The notes below the pieces were generated by a model that made no database searches, had not been told where the DNA came from, and worked only from the letters and a program-made list of their open reading frames with translations. Shown piece by piece: positions 22,356 to 31,269 of a stretch of 64,000 nucleotides of DNA; position 1 is the stretch's first letter; every line of letters begins with the position of its first letter. Location: positions 1 to 64,000 of the forward strand of contig NZ_JAVRHT010000005.1 of assembly GCF_031846415.1 (NCBI RefSeq). The letters are read 5' to 3'. Made by a program: the position numbers and the translations under genes. Source of the stretch: Rubrivirga litoralis (GTDB lineage Bacteria; Bacteroidota; Rhodothermia; Rhodothermales; Rubricoccaceae).

Positions 22356-25300
22356 TTAGTCCAGGGCGGGGACGGGCGCGAGGGCGGGGTCTGGGCGCTC
22401 GGTCGCGCTCGGCTCCGTCGTCGGGTCGCCGTGCGGGTCCTCGCGGCCGAGCTTGCCGCGGAACCACGCGCCCAGGTCGTCGAAGTAGGTGTAGGCCACG
22501 GGCACCACGATGAGCGTGAGGATCGTCGACGTGATGAGGCCGCCGATCACGGCCCGCGACATCGGCGCGCGGAACCCGCCGCCTTCGCCCAGCGCGAGCG
22601 CGCTCGGGAGCATGCCCGCGATCATCGCCAGCGTCGTCATGACGATGGGCCGGAGCCGGACCTGCCCGGCCTCGGCCAGCGCCTGGAACCGATCGACGCC
22701 CTCGCGCCGCCGCTCGTTGGCGTTGTCGATGAGCAGGATCGCGTTCTTGACCACGAGGCCGAAGAGCAGGATCACCCCGATCATCGACATCATGTTCAAC
22801 GTGTCGTTGGTGAGCAGGAGCGCGACGAACACGCCGATGAGCGACAGCGGAAGCGACATCATGATCGCGAACGGCTGCGTGATCGACTCGAACTGCGAGG
22901 CCAGGATGAGGAAGATGAGGATGATGGCGAGCAGGATGGCCTGGATCACGTAGCCGCCGGTCTCGGCCAGCTGCTCGGTCTCGCCGCCGAACCCGACCGT
23001 GTAGCCGGCCGGGATGTCCATCTGGTCGAGCCGGGCCTGGATGGCCTGCGTGGCCTCCGACACCGAGAGGCCCGTGGCCGGGCTCCCCGAGATCGTCGCC
23101 GTCCGCTGGAGGTCGGTCCGGTCGATCTGGGACGGCGCCGTGCCCTCCTCGATGGCCGCGATCTGCTCGAGCGGGACCGACCCGCCCTGCGGCGTCGCGA
23201 TCGGGATCTGCGCGATGTCGCGGACCGACTGGCGGAGCTCCGGGGCTACCTGGACGACCACGTCGCGCTCCTCGCCCGTCGGGTCCTGCCAGGTGGTCAC
23301 CTCCTGGCCGGCCAGCTCGGGCCGCACCGTGCCCGCCACCCCGCCCACGGTCAGCCCGAGCTCGTTGGCGACGTTGCGGTTGACGGCGATCCGGAACTCC
23401 GGCCGCGGCTGGCCCAGCGAGTTCTGCACGTCGACGACCTCCGGGAGCGCGGCGACCTCGGCCTCGACGGCCTGCGCGAGCTCCTGGAGCCCCTCGACGT
23501 CCGGCCCCCGCACCTCGACGGCGAGCGGGGCGACTGCCCCGCCGATGCCGCCGGCGTCGAGCACCGACGTGGTCACGCCGAAGAGGGGCGCGAGCGTCTC
23601 GCGGGCGGCGGCCTGCACCTCCTGCTGCGTCCGGTCCCGCTCGCCGGTCCCGACGAGCGACACGAACACCTCGCCGGACGTGACCGTCCCGGTCTGCCCA
23701 GCGCCCACCGTCGTGTAGGTGTAGTCCACGCCGTCAAGGCCGCGGAGCGCCCTAGAGACCTGCTCGGCCTTGTCGCGCGTGTAGGTCAGGCTCGACCCGT
23801 CCGGCGTCTCGAACTGGACCACGAACTGGCTCTGGTCCTGGGGCGGCAGGAAGCTGCCGCCGATGAGCGGGAACAGGAACAGGCTCCCAACGAACAGGGC
23901 CGTCGCCCCGAGGACGGTCGTCTTGCGGTGGCGGAGCGCCCACTCGATGATGCCGTGGTAGCGGAGCGCGGTCCGGTCGAACCAGCGGTTAAAGGCCGAG
24001 ATAGCGCGCTTGAGCGGGTTCTTCGACGGCGCCCCGTGGCCGCCCTCGACGTGCGGGTCCACGCCCCAGTGGGCGGCCATCATGGGCGTGAGCGTGAACG
24101 CGACGAAGAGCGAGACGAGGACCGCGAAGGCTACCGTCAGCCCGAACTGGTAGAAAAAGCGGCCGACGATGCCGCCCATGAACGCGACCGGCACGAAGAC
24201 GGCCACGATCGAGAGCGTCGTCGCCATGACGGCGAGGAAGATCTCCTTGGTGCCGTCGGCGGCGGCCTCGAAGTAGCCCTTCCCCATCTCGCGGTGGCGC
24301 ACGACGTTCTCGATGACCACGATCGCGTCGTCGATCAGGATGCCGATGGAGAGCGAGAGCGCGAGCAGCGAGATGATGTTGAGCGTGAACCCGAGCACGC
24401 CCATGAGGATGAACGCCGCGATGACCGACACGGGCAGCGCGAGCGCCGTGATGACCGTGGCCTTCCCGTCGTTGAGGAAGAGCATGACGATCACGACCGT
24501 CAGGATGCCGCCCAGGACCAGCTCGAAGAGCGTGTCGTTGACCGAGTGCTCGATCGTGACCGAGTTGTCGCGGATCACCTGGAGCTCGGTCTGGGCGGGG
24601 AGGGCGGCCTGGATCTCGGCGACGGTCTCGCGCACGCCCTCGGCCACGTCGACCGTGTTGGAGCCGGACACCTTGAGGATGTTGAGGGCCACGGCCCGCT
24701 CGCCGTTCACGAGCGCGACCGACCGCTCCTCCTCGGTCGCGTCCCGGACGGTCGCCACGTCGCCCAGCCGGATCGGCGTGCCGCCGCGGTTGGCGACGAC
24801 GATGTCGTTGAACTCGTCGGGCTCCTCGATGCGGCCGACGACGCGGACGAGCTGCTCGGCCGTGCCGCGCTCGACGCGGCCGGCGGGGACCTCGAGGTTC
24901 TGGGCCTGGAGCGCCCCGATCACCTCGTTCACGCTCACGCCCTGAGCCTGGAGCCGGGCGGGATCGACGTTGACGCGGATCTCGCGGGCCAACCCGCCCG
25001 CCACCTGCACCTCGCCGACGCCGGGGACGGCCTCGAGCTGGCGCCGGATGTCCTCGTCGGCGAGCGACGTGAGGTCCTGGATGGGGAGCGCGGTCGACGA
25101 GACGGCCAGCGACACGATGGGCTGGGCCGACGGGTCGAACGTCTGCACGAGCGGCTCCTCGATGTCGGCCGGGAGGTCGGCGCGGACCGTCGCGATCTTC
25201 GAGCGGATGTCGTTGGCGGCGTCGTCGGAGCTCCGGTCGAGGTCGAACTCGACGATGATCTGGGAGACGCCCTCGAGCGAGATCGACGTGATGCCGTCGA

Positions 25301-25649
25301 CGCCCTCGACCGGGTTGAACGCCTGCTCGAGCCGCTCGGACACCTCGCGCTCGATCGTCTCGGGGCTCGCGCCCGGGTACACGGTCGTCACGGTGACGAC
25401 CGGGATCTCGACGTCGGGGAACTGGTCGATGGGCAGGTTCCTGAGCGAGAACAGCCCGAGCACGATGAGCCCGAGCATGATCATCGACGTGAACACGGGG
25501 CGCCGGATGGCGACACCGCTCAGGCCGGAGTAGCGGTCCTCGTCGAGGTCGGGCTCGGCGGCCGGGGCGGGCACCTCGGCCGCGTGGTAGCCGGGGTCGT
25601 CCGAGAAGCCGTCGCCGTGGGGGCGGCCGTCGTTTGGTTGGTCAGTCAT
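22356..25649 (-). CDS. RND efflux transporter, HAE1/AcrB family
   Basis: An inner-membrane proton/drug antiporter of 1097 residues. An acidic cytoplasmic extension (about 1-45) precedes the first helix, RPVFTSMIMLGLIVLGLF. NLPIDQFPDVEIPVVTV follows, and the proton-relay motif GILIDDAIVVIENV carries Asp440/Asp441. Twelve helices and two large periplasmic loops fit the AcrB layout. LLFGLVVKNAILLIDNANE marks the second half (TM10 Lys relay). It is the last gene of the tolC-adaptor-RND set, 89 bp after the adaptor gene. The ATG at 25649 was preferred over a start 84 bp upstream. Substrates are probably hydrophobic or amphiphilic compounds. Confidence 0.95.
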   Translation of the reverse strand: MTDQPNDGRPHGDGFSDDPGYHAAEVPAPAAEPDLDEDRYSGLSGVAIRRPVFTSMIMLGLIVLGLFSLRNLPIDQFPDVEIPVVTVTTVYPGASPETIEREVSERLEQAFNPVEGVDGITSISLEGVSQIIVEFDLDRSSDDAANDIRSKIATVRADLPADIEEPLVQTFDPSAQPIVSLAVSSTALPIQDLTSLADEDIRRQLEAVPGVGEVQVAGGLAREIRVNVDPARLQAQGVSVNEVIGALQAQNLEVPAGRVERGTAEQLVRVVGRIEEPDEFNDIVVANRGGTPIRLGDVATVRDATEEERSVALVNGERAVALNILKVSGSNTVDVAEGVRETVAEIQAALPAQTELQVIRDNSVTIEHSVNDTLFELVLGGILTVVIVMLFLNDGKATVITALALPVSVIAAFILMGVLGFTLNIISLLALSLSIGILIDDAIVVIENVVRHREMGKGYFEAAADGTKEIFLAVMATTLSIVAVFVPVAFMGGIVGRFFYQFGLTVAFAVLVSLFVAFTLTPMMAAHWGVDPHVEGGHGAPSKNPLKRAISAFNRWFDRTALRYHGIIEWALRHRKTTVLGATALFVGSLFLFPLIGGSFLPPQDQSQFVVQFETPDGSSLTYTRDKAEQVSRALRGLDGVDYTYTTVGAGQTGTVTSGEVFVSLVGTGERDRTQQEVQAAARETLAPLFGVTTSVLDAGGIGGAVAPLAVEVRGPDVEGLQELAQAVEAEVAALPEVVDVQNSLGQPRPEFRIAVNRNVANELGLTVGGVAGTVRPELAGQEVTTWQDPTGEERDVVVQVAPELRQSVRDIAQIPIATPQGGSVPLEQIAAIEEGTAPSQIDRTDLQRTATISGSPATGLSVSEATQAIQARLDQMDIPAGYTVGFGGETEQLAETGGYVIQAILLAIILIFLILASQFESITQPFAIMMSLPLSLIGVFVALLLTNDTLNMMSMIGVILLFGLVVKNAILLIDNANERRREGVDRFQALAEAGQVRLRPIVMTTLAMIAGMLPSALALGEGGGFRAPMSRAVIGGLITSTILTLIVVPVAYTYFDDLGAWFRGKLGREDPHGDPTTEPSATERPDPALAPVPALD

Positions 25650-25738
25650 CGGAGTGCGGGCTCGGGGCGATTCACGGAGGCGGTTCGTCGGGGGTCCGGC
25701 GCCCTGGGCGTCTGGGCGGACCCGCCGGCTCACCGGCT

Positions 25739-27028
25739 TTACTGAGGGGCGACCGCGGACGCGGCGGCCGGGCGGGGCGGGGCGGCGCTGGACGAGGCGC
25801 CGGCGAGGCGCACGCGGGCGCCGTCGACGGTGTCGGTCGTGGGCGCGACGACCACGCGGTCGCCGGCCTGGATCTCGCCCTGCACGGCGATCACGCCGCG
25901 CGACGGGTCGCGCTGGACGATGCCGACGGGCTGCTGCCGGATCACGTCGTTGCGGACGACGAGCACGGACGCCGCCTCGCCGTCTTCGGTCTGGCGCGTG
26001 CGGACGGCGCTCTCGGGGACGAGGAGCGCGTCGTCGAGCGTCTCCGAGACGACGGTGCCGGTCGCGAAGAGGCCGCCGACCAGGCCGCTCGGGTTCGGGA
26101 GGCGGAGGAACACGGAGACCTGGCGCGAGGCGGGGTCGGCGGTGGCGACGACGCGCGAGACGGACCCGCGGAAGGTCTGGCCCGGGTACCCGTCGATCTG
26201 GAACACGACGGGGTCGCCGACGCGGACGCGGCCGGCCTCCCCGACGCCGACCTGCCCGCGCAGCTCGAGGGCGCCCGTGCTGACGACGGTGTAGAGCGTC
26301 TGGCCGGGAGCCACGGCCTCGCCGGGTTCGGCGGGGCGGGCGCTGACGGACCCCGAGAGCGGGGACCGGACGGTCGTCCGGGCCGCCTGCTCGCCGGCGG
26401 CCGTGGCCTGCGACTGCGCGTTGGCCACCTGGCCGCGGGCGGCCGCGACCTGCCCGCGGGCGGCCGTGAGGTTGGCGCGGGCCGAGGCGACCTGGGCCTG
26501 GGCCGCCTCGACCTGGGCCTGGGCGGCCTGGTAGTCCAGCCGCGACATGGCCCCCTCGTTGTAGAGGAGCTGGGCGCTCGCGGCCTGCTCGCGCGCGAGC
26601 GCCAGCTGGGCCTGGGCGGCCTCGACGCCGGCCTGGGCGCTCGAGACGCCGGCCTCGGCGCTCGTCACGCCGGCCTCGGCGCTCCCGACGCCGGCGCGCG
26701 TGGCGGCGGCCTGGCTGCGGACGCCCTCGGCGATGACCGTCGCCATGACGGCCCCGCGCGAGACGCGGTCGCCCTCCTGGTAGCGGAGGCTCCCGAGGGT
26801 GCCGCCGACCTGGGCCTTGACGTCGACCTGCTGGGCGGGTTCGAGGGTGCCGGTGATCTGGATGCCGGACTGGATCTCACCCCGCTCGACGGCGGCCACG
26901 TCGGTCGAGGCCAGCACGAGCGGGGCGGCCTCGGCCTCGGCGGGGTCGGGGGCCTCGTCGCCGCCGCACGCGGCGAGGGCGAGGAGGAGCGGGAGGGCGA
27001 GGAGCGCCCGGCGGGGGGTCGCGGTCAT
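25739..27028 (-). CDS. RND adaptor (membrane fusion) lipoprotein
   Basis: A 429-residue periplasmic adaptor anchored by a lipobox (LAAC, Cys21). The order is: barrel-sandwich half GTLEPAQQVDVKAQVGGTL (about 60-78), a long Ala/Gln alpha-hairpin built of near-repeats such as SAEAGVTSAEAGV and ARGQVAAARGQVANAQ (about 110-215), then TTVRSPLSGSVSARPAEPGEAV, beta-barrel and membrane-proximal domains. The hairpin repeats suggest an unusually long coiled coil for docking the TolC partner encoded upstream. ATG at 27028; an in-frame TTG five codons upstream is less likely. It links the RND pump and outer-membrane channel of the same operon. Confidence 0.93.
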   Translation of the reverse strand: MTATPRRALLALPLLLALAACGGDEAPDPAEAEAAPLVLASTDVAAVERGEIQSGIQITGTLEPAQQVDVKAQVGGTLGSLRYQEGDRVSRGAVMATVIAEGVRSQAAATRAGVGSAEAGVTSAEAGVSSAQAGVEAAQAQLALAREQAASAQLLYNEGAMSRLDYQAAQAQVEAAQAQVASARANLTAARGQVAAARGQVANAQSQATAAGEQAARTTVRSPLSGSVSARPAEPGEAVAPGQTLYTVVSTGALELRGQVGVGEAGRVRVGDPVVFQIDGYPGQTFRGSVSRVVATADPASRQVSVFLRLPNPSGLVGGLFATGTVVSETLDDALLVPESAVRTRQTEDGEAASVLVVRNDVIRQQPVGIVQRDPSRGVIAVQGEIQAGDRVVVAPTTDTVDGARVRLAGASSSAAPPRPAAASAVAPQ

Positions 27029-27104
27029 CACGGTCGGAGACAAAGGGGCGGGGTGGGAAGAGTGCTGCCGGAGCGGGGAGGCAAGGGGCCACCCCGCCCG
27101 CGCG

Positions 27105-28754
27105 CTAGCCGTCGGACGGAAGCGGCGTGCCGCCGTCGGTGGGCGTGAGGGTGCCGGGCACGGTGTCCGACGGGGCGGGCGGGGCGGCGTCGGCAGGGTC
27201 GGCGAGCGGCTGGCCGGTCCCCATCGAGAACGGGGACGGGGTGCCGGTGGCGTCGGTGATCGACCGGGCGAGGTCGGTGTCGGCCGTGTAGAAGTTGGCG
27301 AGGGCCTGCACGAGGTTGCTCCGGGCCTGGAGCAGCCCGAGCCGCGCGTTCGAGACCTCGAGCTGGGTCGCGAGCCCCTCGCGGTACTGGAGGTCGGTGA
27401 GCCGGTAGACGCGCGCGGCCTGGTCGACCGTCGTCTGGCGGGCGGCGATGAGGGCGGCGGCCCGGCGCTTTTCGCGGAGGGCCTGCTCGACCTGGAGTTG
27501 GACGGCCTCGACGAGCTGGTCGCGCTGGAGCTCGGCCTGCAACAGCTCGACGCGAGCCTCGGCCACCTGGGCGCGCCGGCGGAACCCGTCGAAGATGGGG
27601 ATCTGAACGCCGAGCGAAACGGTCCAGTCGGTCCGGGGGTCGCCGTCGAAGGCGAAGATCGACGAGGGGAAAAGGGTCTGCCCGTAGTTCGTCGTCAGCG
27701 CGACCGACGGGAGGTAGGCGGCCTTCTGGAGCCGGACCTGCTGCTCGCGGACGCCCACCTGGGCCTGGGCCGCGAGGATCGCCGCCCGCTGCGCCGTCGA
27801 CGCGGCCGGGTCGATGTCGACGTCGGCGAGGGCGGCCGACGGCGGGAGCGTGAGGTCGGTCGTGAGCACGACCGGCTGGTCGTAGGGGACGTTCGCGAGC
27901 CGCTTCAGGTTGAGCACGGCGAGGTCGGCTGCGTTCTGGGCCTGGACCTGCTGCGGGCGGAGGTTTTCGAGGTCGACCTCGGCCCGGAGCACCTCGAGCT
28001 CCGACGCCCGCCCCGCCCGCAGCCGGAGCCGCTCCTCGTCGAGGAACGCCTGCGCCTGCTCGATGGCGGCCTGCGAGATGCCGACGAGCTCCTGCGCCAC
28101 GAGCGCCTGGATGTACGCCTGCTCCACCTGGAGCCGGACGTCGGCGACCTCCTCGACCTCGTTGTACGTCACGGCCTCGCGGACGCCCTTGGCGATGCGC
28201 GTGCCGACGAAGGCCTGGGGGGCGAACAGGACCTGCGAGCCGCTGAGCGAGGCGGAGTACGCGTTTTCCTGACCAAACGGGAGCCCCTCGAACAGGCCGC
28301 CGAGCGCGGCGAACGCAGCGCTCGACGCGTTCTGCTCGAGGTACGACACGCGCTCTTCGAGCGGGGCGGTCGGGTCGGGCCGGAACTGGAGCGAGTCGGG
28401 GAGTTCGAGCCCGTTGCCGGTGTCGAACTGGGACGCCAGCGTCCGCTGGTAGCCCAGGTTGGCGCTGACCTGGGGGAAAAGCTGGGCGTAGGCGGCGTCG
28501 ACCTGGGTCTCGGCGAGGTCGACCTGGGAGCGCGCGAGCTCGACCTCCTCGCTCTCGGAGAGCGCGCGCGCGACGGCGGCCTCCAGGCTGAGCGGGGCGG
28601 CCGGGCCGGTGGGCTCGGGCGGGTTGATGGGGACGGCGCCCGAGTCGGGCAGCACGGCGGCCGTGGAGTCGGGGCGCGGGACCCGGGGAACGTCCTGCGC
28701 GGCGGCGCCGGAGGCGAGCACGGCGAACAGGCCGAGGGAGACGAGACGACGCAT
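27105..28754 (-). CDS. TolC family outer-membrane channel protein
   Basis: An exported 549-residue protein with signal peptide MRRLVSLGLFAVLASGAAAQ, then a Pro-rich N-terminal region and the two OEP repeats. LSLEAAVARALSESEEVELARSQVDLAETQVD opens the first repeat and ALREKRRAAALIAARQTTV the second. It is longer than most TolC proteins because of N- and C-terminal Pro/Thr-rich extensions. First gene of the operon with the adaptor (76 bp downstream) and RND pump. The ATG at 28754 follows a putative operator (28775-28794), so the operon is probably regulated at this point. Confidence 0.93.
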   Translation of the reverse strand: MRRLVSLGLFAVLASGAAAQDVPRVPRPDSTAAVLPDSGAVPINPPEPTGPAAPLSLEAAVARALSESEEVELARSQVDLAETQVDAAYAQLFPQVSANLGYQRTLASQFDTGNGLELPDSLQFRPDPTAPLEERVSYLEQNASSAAFAALGGLFEGLPFGQENAYSASLSGSQVLFAPQAFVGTRIAKGVREAVTYNEVEEVADVRLQVEQAYIQALVAQELVGISQAAIEQAQAFLDEERLRLRAGRASELEVLRAEVDLENLRPQQVQAQNAADLAVLNLKRLANVPYDQPVVLTTDLTLPPSAALADVDIDPAASTAQRAAILAAQAQVGVREQQVRLQKAAYLPSVALTTNYGQTLFPSSIFAFDGDPRTDWTVSLGVQIPIFDGFRRRAQVAEARVELLQAELQRDQLVEAVQLQVEQALREKRRAAALIAARQTTVDQAARVYRLTDLQYREGLATQLEVSNARLGLLQARSNLVQALANFYTADTDLARSITDATGTPSPFSMGTGQPLADPADAAPPAPSDTVPGTLTPTDGGTPLPSDG

Positions 28755-28774
28755 GGGGGGCGGCTTGATCGTTT

Positions 28775-28794
28775 GGTTCAGCACCCACTGAACC
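28775..28794. promoter_or_regulatory. inverted-repeat operator candidate before efflux operon
   Basis: A perfect inverted repeat, GGTTCAG (28775-28781), spacer CACCCA, CTGAACC (28788-28794), ends 20 bp upstream of the tolC-type start codon. A 20-bp dyad of this size suits a dimeric MarR/GbsR or TetR repressor; both types are encoded at the two ends of this locus. A shorter dyad, CGTG-ACTA-CACG, follows at 28797-28808. Binding partner inferred only. Confidence 0.6.
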
Positions 28795-28837
28795 TGCGTG
28801 ACTACACGTCCACCGCCCGACCGATGTTGCATGAAGT

Positions 28838-28856
28838 GGGCGCCAAGTCGGCGCCC
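28838..28856. terminator. stem-loop between MarR/GbsR gene and efflux operon
   Basis: A perfect 7-bp stem, GGGCGCC (28838-28844) and GGCGCCC (28850-28856), with an AAGTC loop lies in the 271-bp gap after the regulator gene, and could end its message before the efflux promoter region. Beyond it, the gap to 29025 holds GC boxes and no other structure I recognise. Confidence 0.45.
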
Positions 28857-29025
28857 CTCCACGCTTACCGCCCCGCCCAGCCGCGTGGCGAGGTCCGCAC
28901 GCAAGGTGGGGCACCGGGCGGGGTGGCGTGCCCCATTGTTTTCTAGGGGAAAGGCCGCGCGTCCGCGTCGGGAGCCCGGTGGCCGCCCCGCCCGCCGTCG
29001 CCTCAGCCGCCCCGCCCCGCCCGCG

Positions 29026-29499
29026 TCAGCAGCGGCGGGCGTTCTCGAAGGCCTCGGCCACCTCGGGGAGCTGGCGGGCCGCGATCCCGTAGAGGTCGCG
29101 CATCTCGCGGAGCCGCCACGGGTCCGCCTCGGGCGACCGCTCCTGGACGAGGGCGAGGCCGCGCTCGGCCGCCCCGTGCATCCGCCGGACGCGGTCGGTG
29201 GTCCACGAGAGCACGCGCGACCACGCGTCGGGCGCCATGCGGAAGTGGGTCCGGCGGTCGCCCGGGAGCGCGACGCGCTCGACGAGGCCGCCGTCGACGA
29301 GGAGCCGCGTCATGCTCGACACCGACCCCTTGCTCACGCCGAGCGCCTCGACGAGCTCGTCGAACGACTGGTGGGGCGGCTCGCAGACGAGGAGCCACCC
29401 GAGGATGCGGCCGGCGATCCGGGGCCGCCCGTGGTCCTCCAGGATGTGGCCGATGTCGTCGACGAACTGCGCCTCCTCGTCGGACAGGGTCGTCGGCAT
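29026..29499 (-). CDS. MarR/GbsR-type winged-helix transcriptional regulator
   Basis: A 157-residue cytoplasmic regulator. The winged helix is residues about 25-90: RPRIAGRILGWLLVCEPPHQSFDELVEALGVSKGSVSSMTRLL has the GbsR-type pattern, and VERVALPGDRRTHFRM is the wing. A C-terminal helical dimerisation region follows. It is transcribed in the same direction as, and 271 bp upstream of, the tolC-adaptor-RND operon, so it is the prime candidate repressor of it through the dyad at 28775-28794. The ATG directly abuts the box CCGCCCCGCCC. The effector is unknown. Confidence 0.85.
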   Translation of the reverse strand: MPTTLSDEEAQFVDDIGHILEDHGRPRIAGRILGWLLVCEPPHQSFDELVEALGVSKGSVSSMTRLLVDGGLVERVALPGDRRTHFRMAPDAWSRVLSWTTDRVRRMHGAAERGLALVQERSPEADPWRLREMRDLYGIAARQLPEVAEAFENARRC

Positions 29500-29534
29500 G
29501 GGCGGGGCGGGCTCGGGGGGCGGGCAACATAGCG

Positions 29535-29570
29535 CCGCCCCGCCCCGCCTTTCGGGCACGGGCGGGGCGG
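29535..29570. terminator. paired GC-box stem-loop after the PepSY/SdiA-regulated-like unit
   Basis: CCGCCCCGCCC (29535-29545) and GGGCGGGGCGG (29560-29570) make a perfect 11-bp stem with a 14-nt loop. It lies downstream of the minus-strand lipoprotein gene ending at 29608 and upstream of the regulator start, so it fits the end of that transcription unit. Confidence 0.55.
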
Positions 29571-29607
29571 AGCTCAGGCGGCCGATCCGCGGGCGGGGTG
29601 GCCGCCT

Positions 29608-30474
29608 TTACGGCGCCGGCTCGTAGGCGAACCGGACGAGGACGGCCGGGCCGTCGCCGCCCTCGCTCGACACGAACGCGTCGCCGTTGGGGAGGAACGC
29701 GAGGCCCTCGGGCTGCTCGAAGGCGGCCGGGCCGAGGTCCCACGCGTCGACCACGGCGCCGTCGGCGTCGAGCGACACGAGCGCCTCGCGCTTCGACGAC
29801 AGCACGACCGTGTGCCCGGTGAGGGGGTGGACGGCCAGAGCCGACGGGCGGAGCTTTTTCTCGCCCGGCACGGCGTCGCGGTCGAGCACGAGGACGGGCT
29901 CGGAGAGGAGCGCGTTCGCGTCCAGGTCGAAGGCGTAGACGCGGTTGAAGCCGTCGTCGTCCTCCTTTTTGCACGCGATCAGGAGGCGCTCCCCGTCCGT
30001 TCCCAGGCCCTCGGCGTCGCACGCCTTGGCGCCCAGGCCGGTCTCATACGTCGTCGCCCGGGCCTCGTCGCCGTCCCACCCGTCGAGCTCCAGGACGGCG
30101 CCGTCGGCGCGGAGCACGAACAGGCGGTCGCCCACGAGCTCGATCCCCTCGTAGTCGCCGGGCGGCCCGAACGGGACGACGGCCGTCACGCGGCCGGTCT
30201 CGGGGGAGAGCACGTAGAGGTCGCCGTCCTCGTCTTGGACGGCGCCGAGCGAGCCGTCGTCGAGGACGGTGAGGGCCGAGATCTCGACCAGCTCGTCGGG
30301 CAACTCGAAGCGGGCGACGGGCCGGTCGAAGCGGTACGGGCTCGCGGACGGCGCGCCGGGCGGGGCGGCCTCCGCCGGGGCGGGACGCGTCGCGGGCGGG
30401 GCGGAGTCGGCGGAGACTTCAGAGCCGCAGGCGGAGAGAGCCAGGGCGAGGCAGGCAGCGTGGAGAGCGGTCAT
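29608..30474 (-). CDS. SdiA-regulated-like beta-propeller lipoprotein
   Basis: A 288-residue lipoprotein (lipobox LSAC, Cys16). After an Ala/Pro-rich linker, residues about 50-285 show repeated beta-propeller blades (ISALTVLDDGSLGAVQDEDG, YEGIELVGDRLFVLRADG, HPLTGHTVVLSSKREALVSLD) matching the SdiA-regulated family. The final blade EGLAFLPNGDAFVSSEGG is well conserved. These proteins are predicted periplasmic or surface propellers of unknown ligand, often calcium-associated. The ATG follows CCGACCC. It is the last gene of the run starting with the two-component system, 17 bp after the PepSY gene. Confidence 0.85.
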   Translation of the reverse strand: MTALHAACLALALSACGSEVSADSAPPATRPAPAEAAPPGAPSASPYRFDRPVARFELPDELVEISALTVLDDGSLGAVQDEDGDLYVLSPETGRVTAVVPFGPPGDYEGIELVGDRLFVLRADGAVLELDGWDGDEARATTYETGLGAKACDAEGLGTDGERLLIACKKEDDDGFNRVYAFDLDANALLSEPVLVLDRDAVPGEKKLRPSALAVHPLTGHTVVLSSKREALVSLDADGAVVDAWDLGPAAFEQPEGLAFLPNGDAFVSSEGGDGPAVLVRFAYEPAP

Positions 30475-30491
30475 GGGTCGGGGGGATGGGA

Positions 30492-30809
30492 TCAGTCGCG
30501 CTCGAAGCACAGGACCTCGCCCGAGCCCGCGTCGACGACGACGTCGAACTCGGCCCGGTCCTGCGTCAGCTCGACCTCGTAGACGAGGAAGCCGTCTTCG
30601 TCGTCCAGATCGACGTCGGCGACGACGGCGCCGGGGACGGCGACGACCGCGGCGGCGCGGGCGTCCTCGACCGACACCGTCGGGCGGGCGTCGGCCGGGA
30701 GCGTCCCGGTGACGGGGCCGCACTCGGGGGCGGGGCGGTCCGCCAGCTGCGAGACGCCAAAGGCGACGGCGAGGACGGCGAGGGCGCCGAGGAGGAGGCG
30801 GGAAAGCAT
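30492..30809 (-). CDS. PepSY-domain exported protein, copy B
   Basis: A 105-residue protein with an N-terminal signal or anchor (MLSRLLLGALAVLAVAFGVS) and one PepSY domain: VSVEDARAAAVVAVPGAV, then DEDGFLVYEVELTQDRAEFDVVVDAG and the end EVLCFERD. Two cysteines (in PECGP and VLCFE) may form a disulphide. It is clearly a paralogue of the next gene upstream, sharing the DGFLVYEV block and the C-terminal EVLC-ERD. PepSY domains inhibit or shield partner proteins and often accompany two-component systems, as here. It lies 17 bp before the SdiA-regulated-like gene. Confidence 0.88.
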   Translation of the reverse strand: MLSRLLLGALAVLAVAFGVSQLADRPAPECGPVTGTLPADARPTVSVEDARAAAVVAVPGAVVADVDLDDEDGFLVYEVELTQDRAEFDVVVDAGSGEVLCFERD

Positions 30810-30872
30810 AGGTCGGAGACGGTCAAACGTCTGGGCGGCCCGGCAGAGAACCCCGCCGGGCCGCAGCGTGGA

Positions 30873-31205
30873 CTAGTCGCGCTCGGCGCACAGGACCTCG
30901 GCGGTGCCGGCATCGACCTCGACCTCGAACTCGACGCCGTCGCGCCAGAGGTCGACCTCGTAGACGAGGAAGCCGTCCTCCTCCTCCAGCTCGATTTCGG
31001 TCACGGTCGCGTCCGGTACGGCGCGGAGGGCGGCGTCGCTGGCGTCCTCCGGGGACACGCGGGCCATGTCGGGCTGAATGAGGTCGCCGTCGGCGACGCG
31101 GATCGTGCCCTGGAGCGGGCCGCACTCGTCGAGCGGGGTGGTCTGGGCGCTGGCGGCCGGCGCGAGGGCGAAGGCGAGGGCGGCGGCGGAAATGAGAGTC
31201 TTCAT
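30873..31205 (-). CDS. PepSY-domain exported protein, copy A
   Basis: A 110-residue protein with a cleavable signal peptide (cleavage near ASAQT) and one PepSY domain: VSPEDASDAALRAVPDA, EEEDGFLVYEVDLWRDGVEFEVEVDAG, end EVLCAERD. It is very acidic. Paired cysteines occupy the same positions as in copy B, so the two arose by duplication. It lies 64 bp downstream of the histidine kinase gene and 63 bp before copy B; the pair may be the periplasmic input or output of that kinase (inference from context). Confidence 0.88.
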   Translation of the reverse strand: MKTLISAAALAFALAPAASAQTTPLDECGPLQGTIRVADGDLIQPDMARVSPEDASDAALRAVPDATVTEIELEEEDGFLVYEVDLWRDGVEFEVEVDAGTAEVLCAERD

Positions 31206-31269
31206 GGGTCGGGGCGGGGTGGTTGTGCCCCTCGTACCGCCCCGCCCTTGCCCGTCCCTTGCGGGCCGC

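Noticed and set aside
22302..25745. Long plus-strand open frame across the RND pump gene (over 1100 codons)
   Set aside because: It is the antisense of the RND pump, dominated by Asp, Arg, His, Gly and Glu, without any domain. The minus-strand frame is a full AcrB-type protein.
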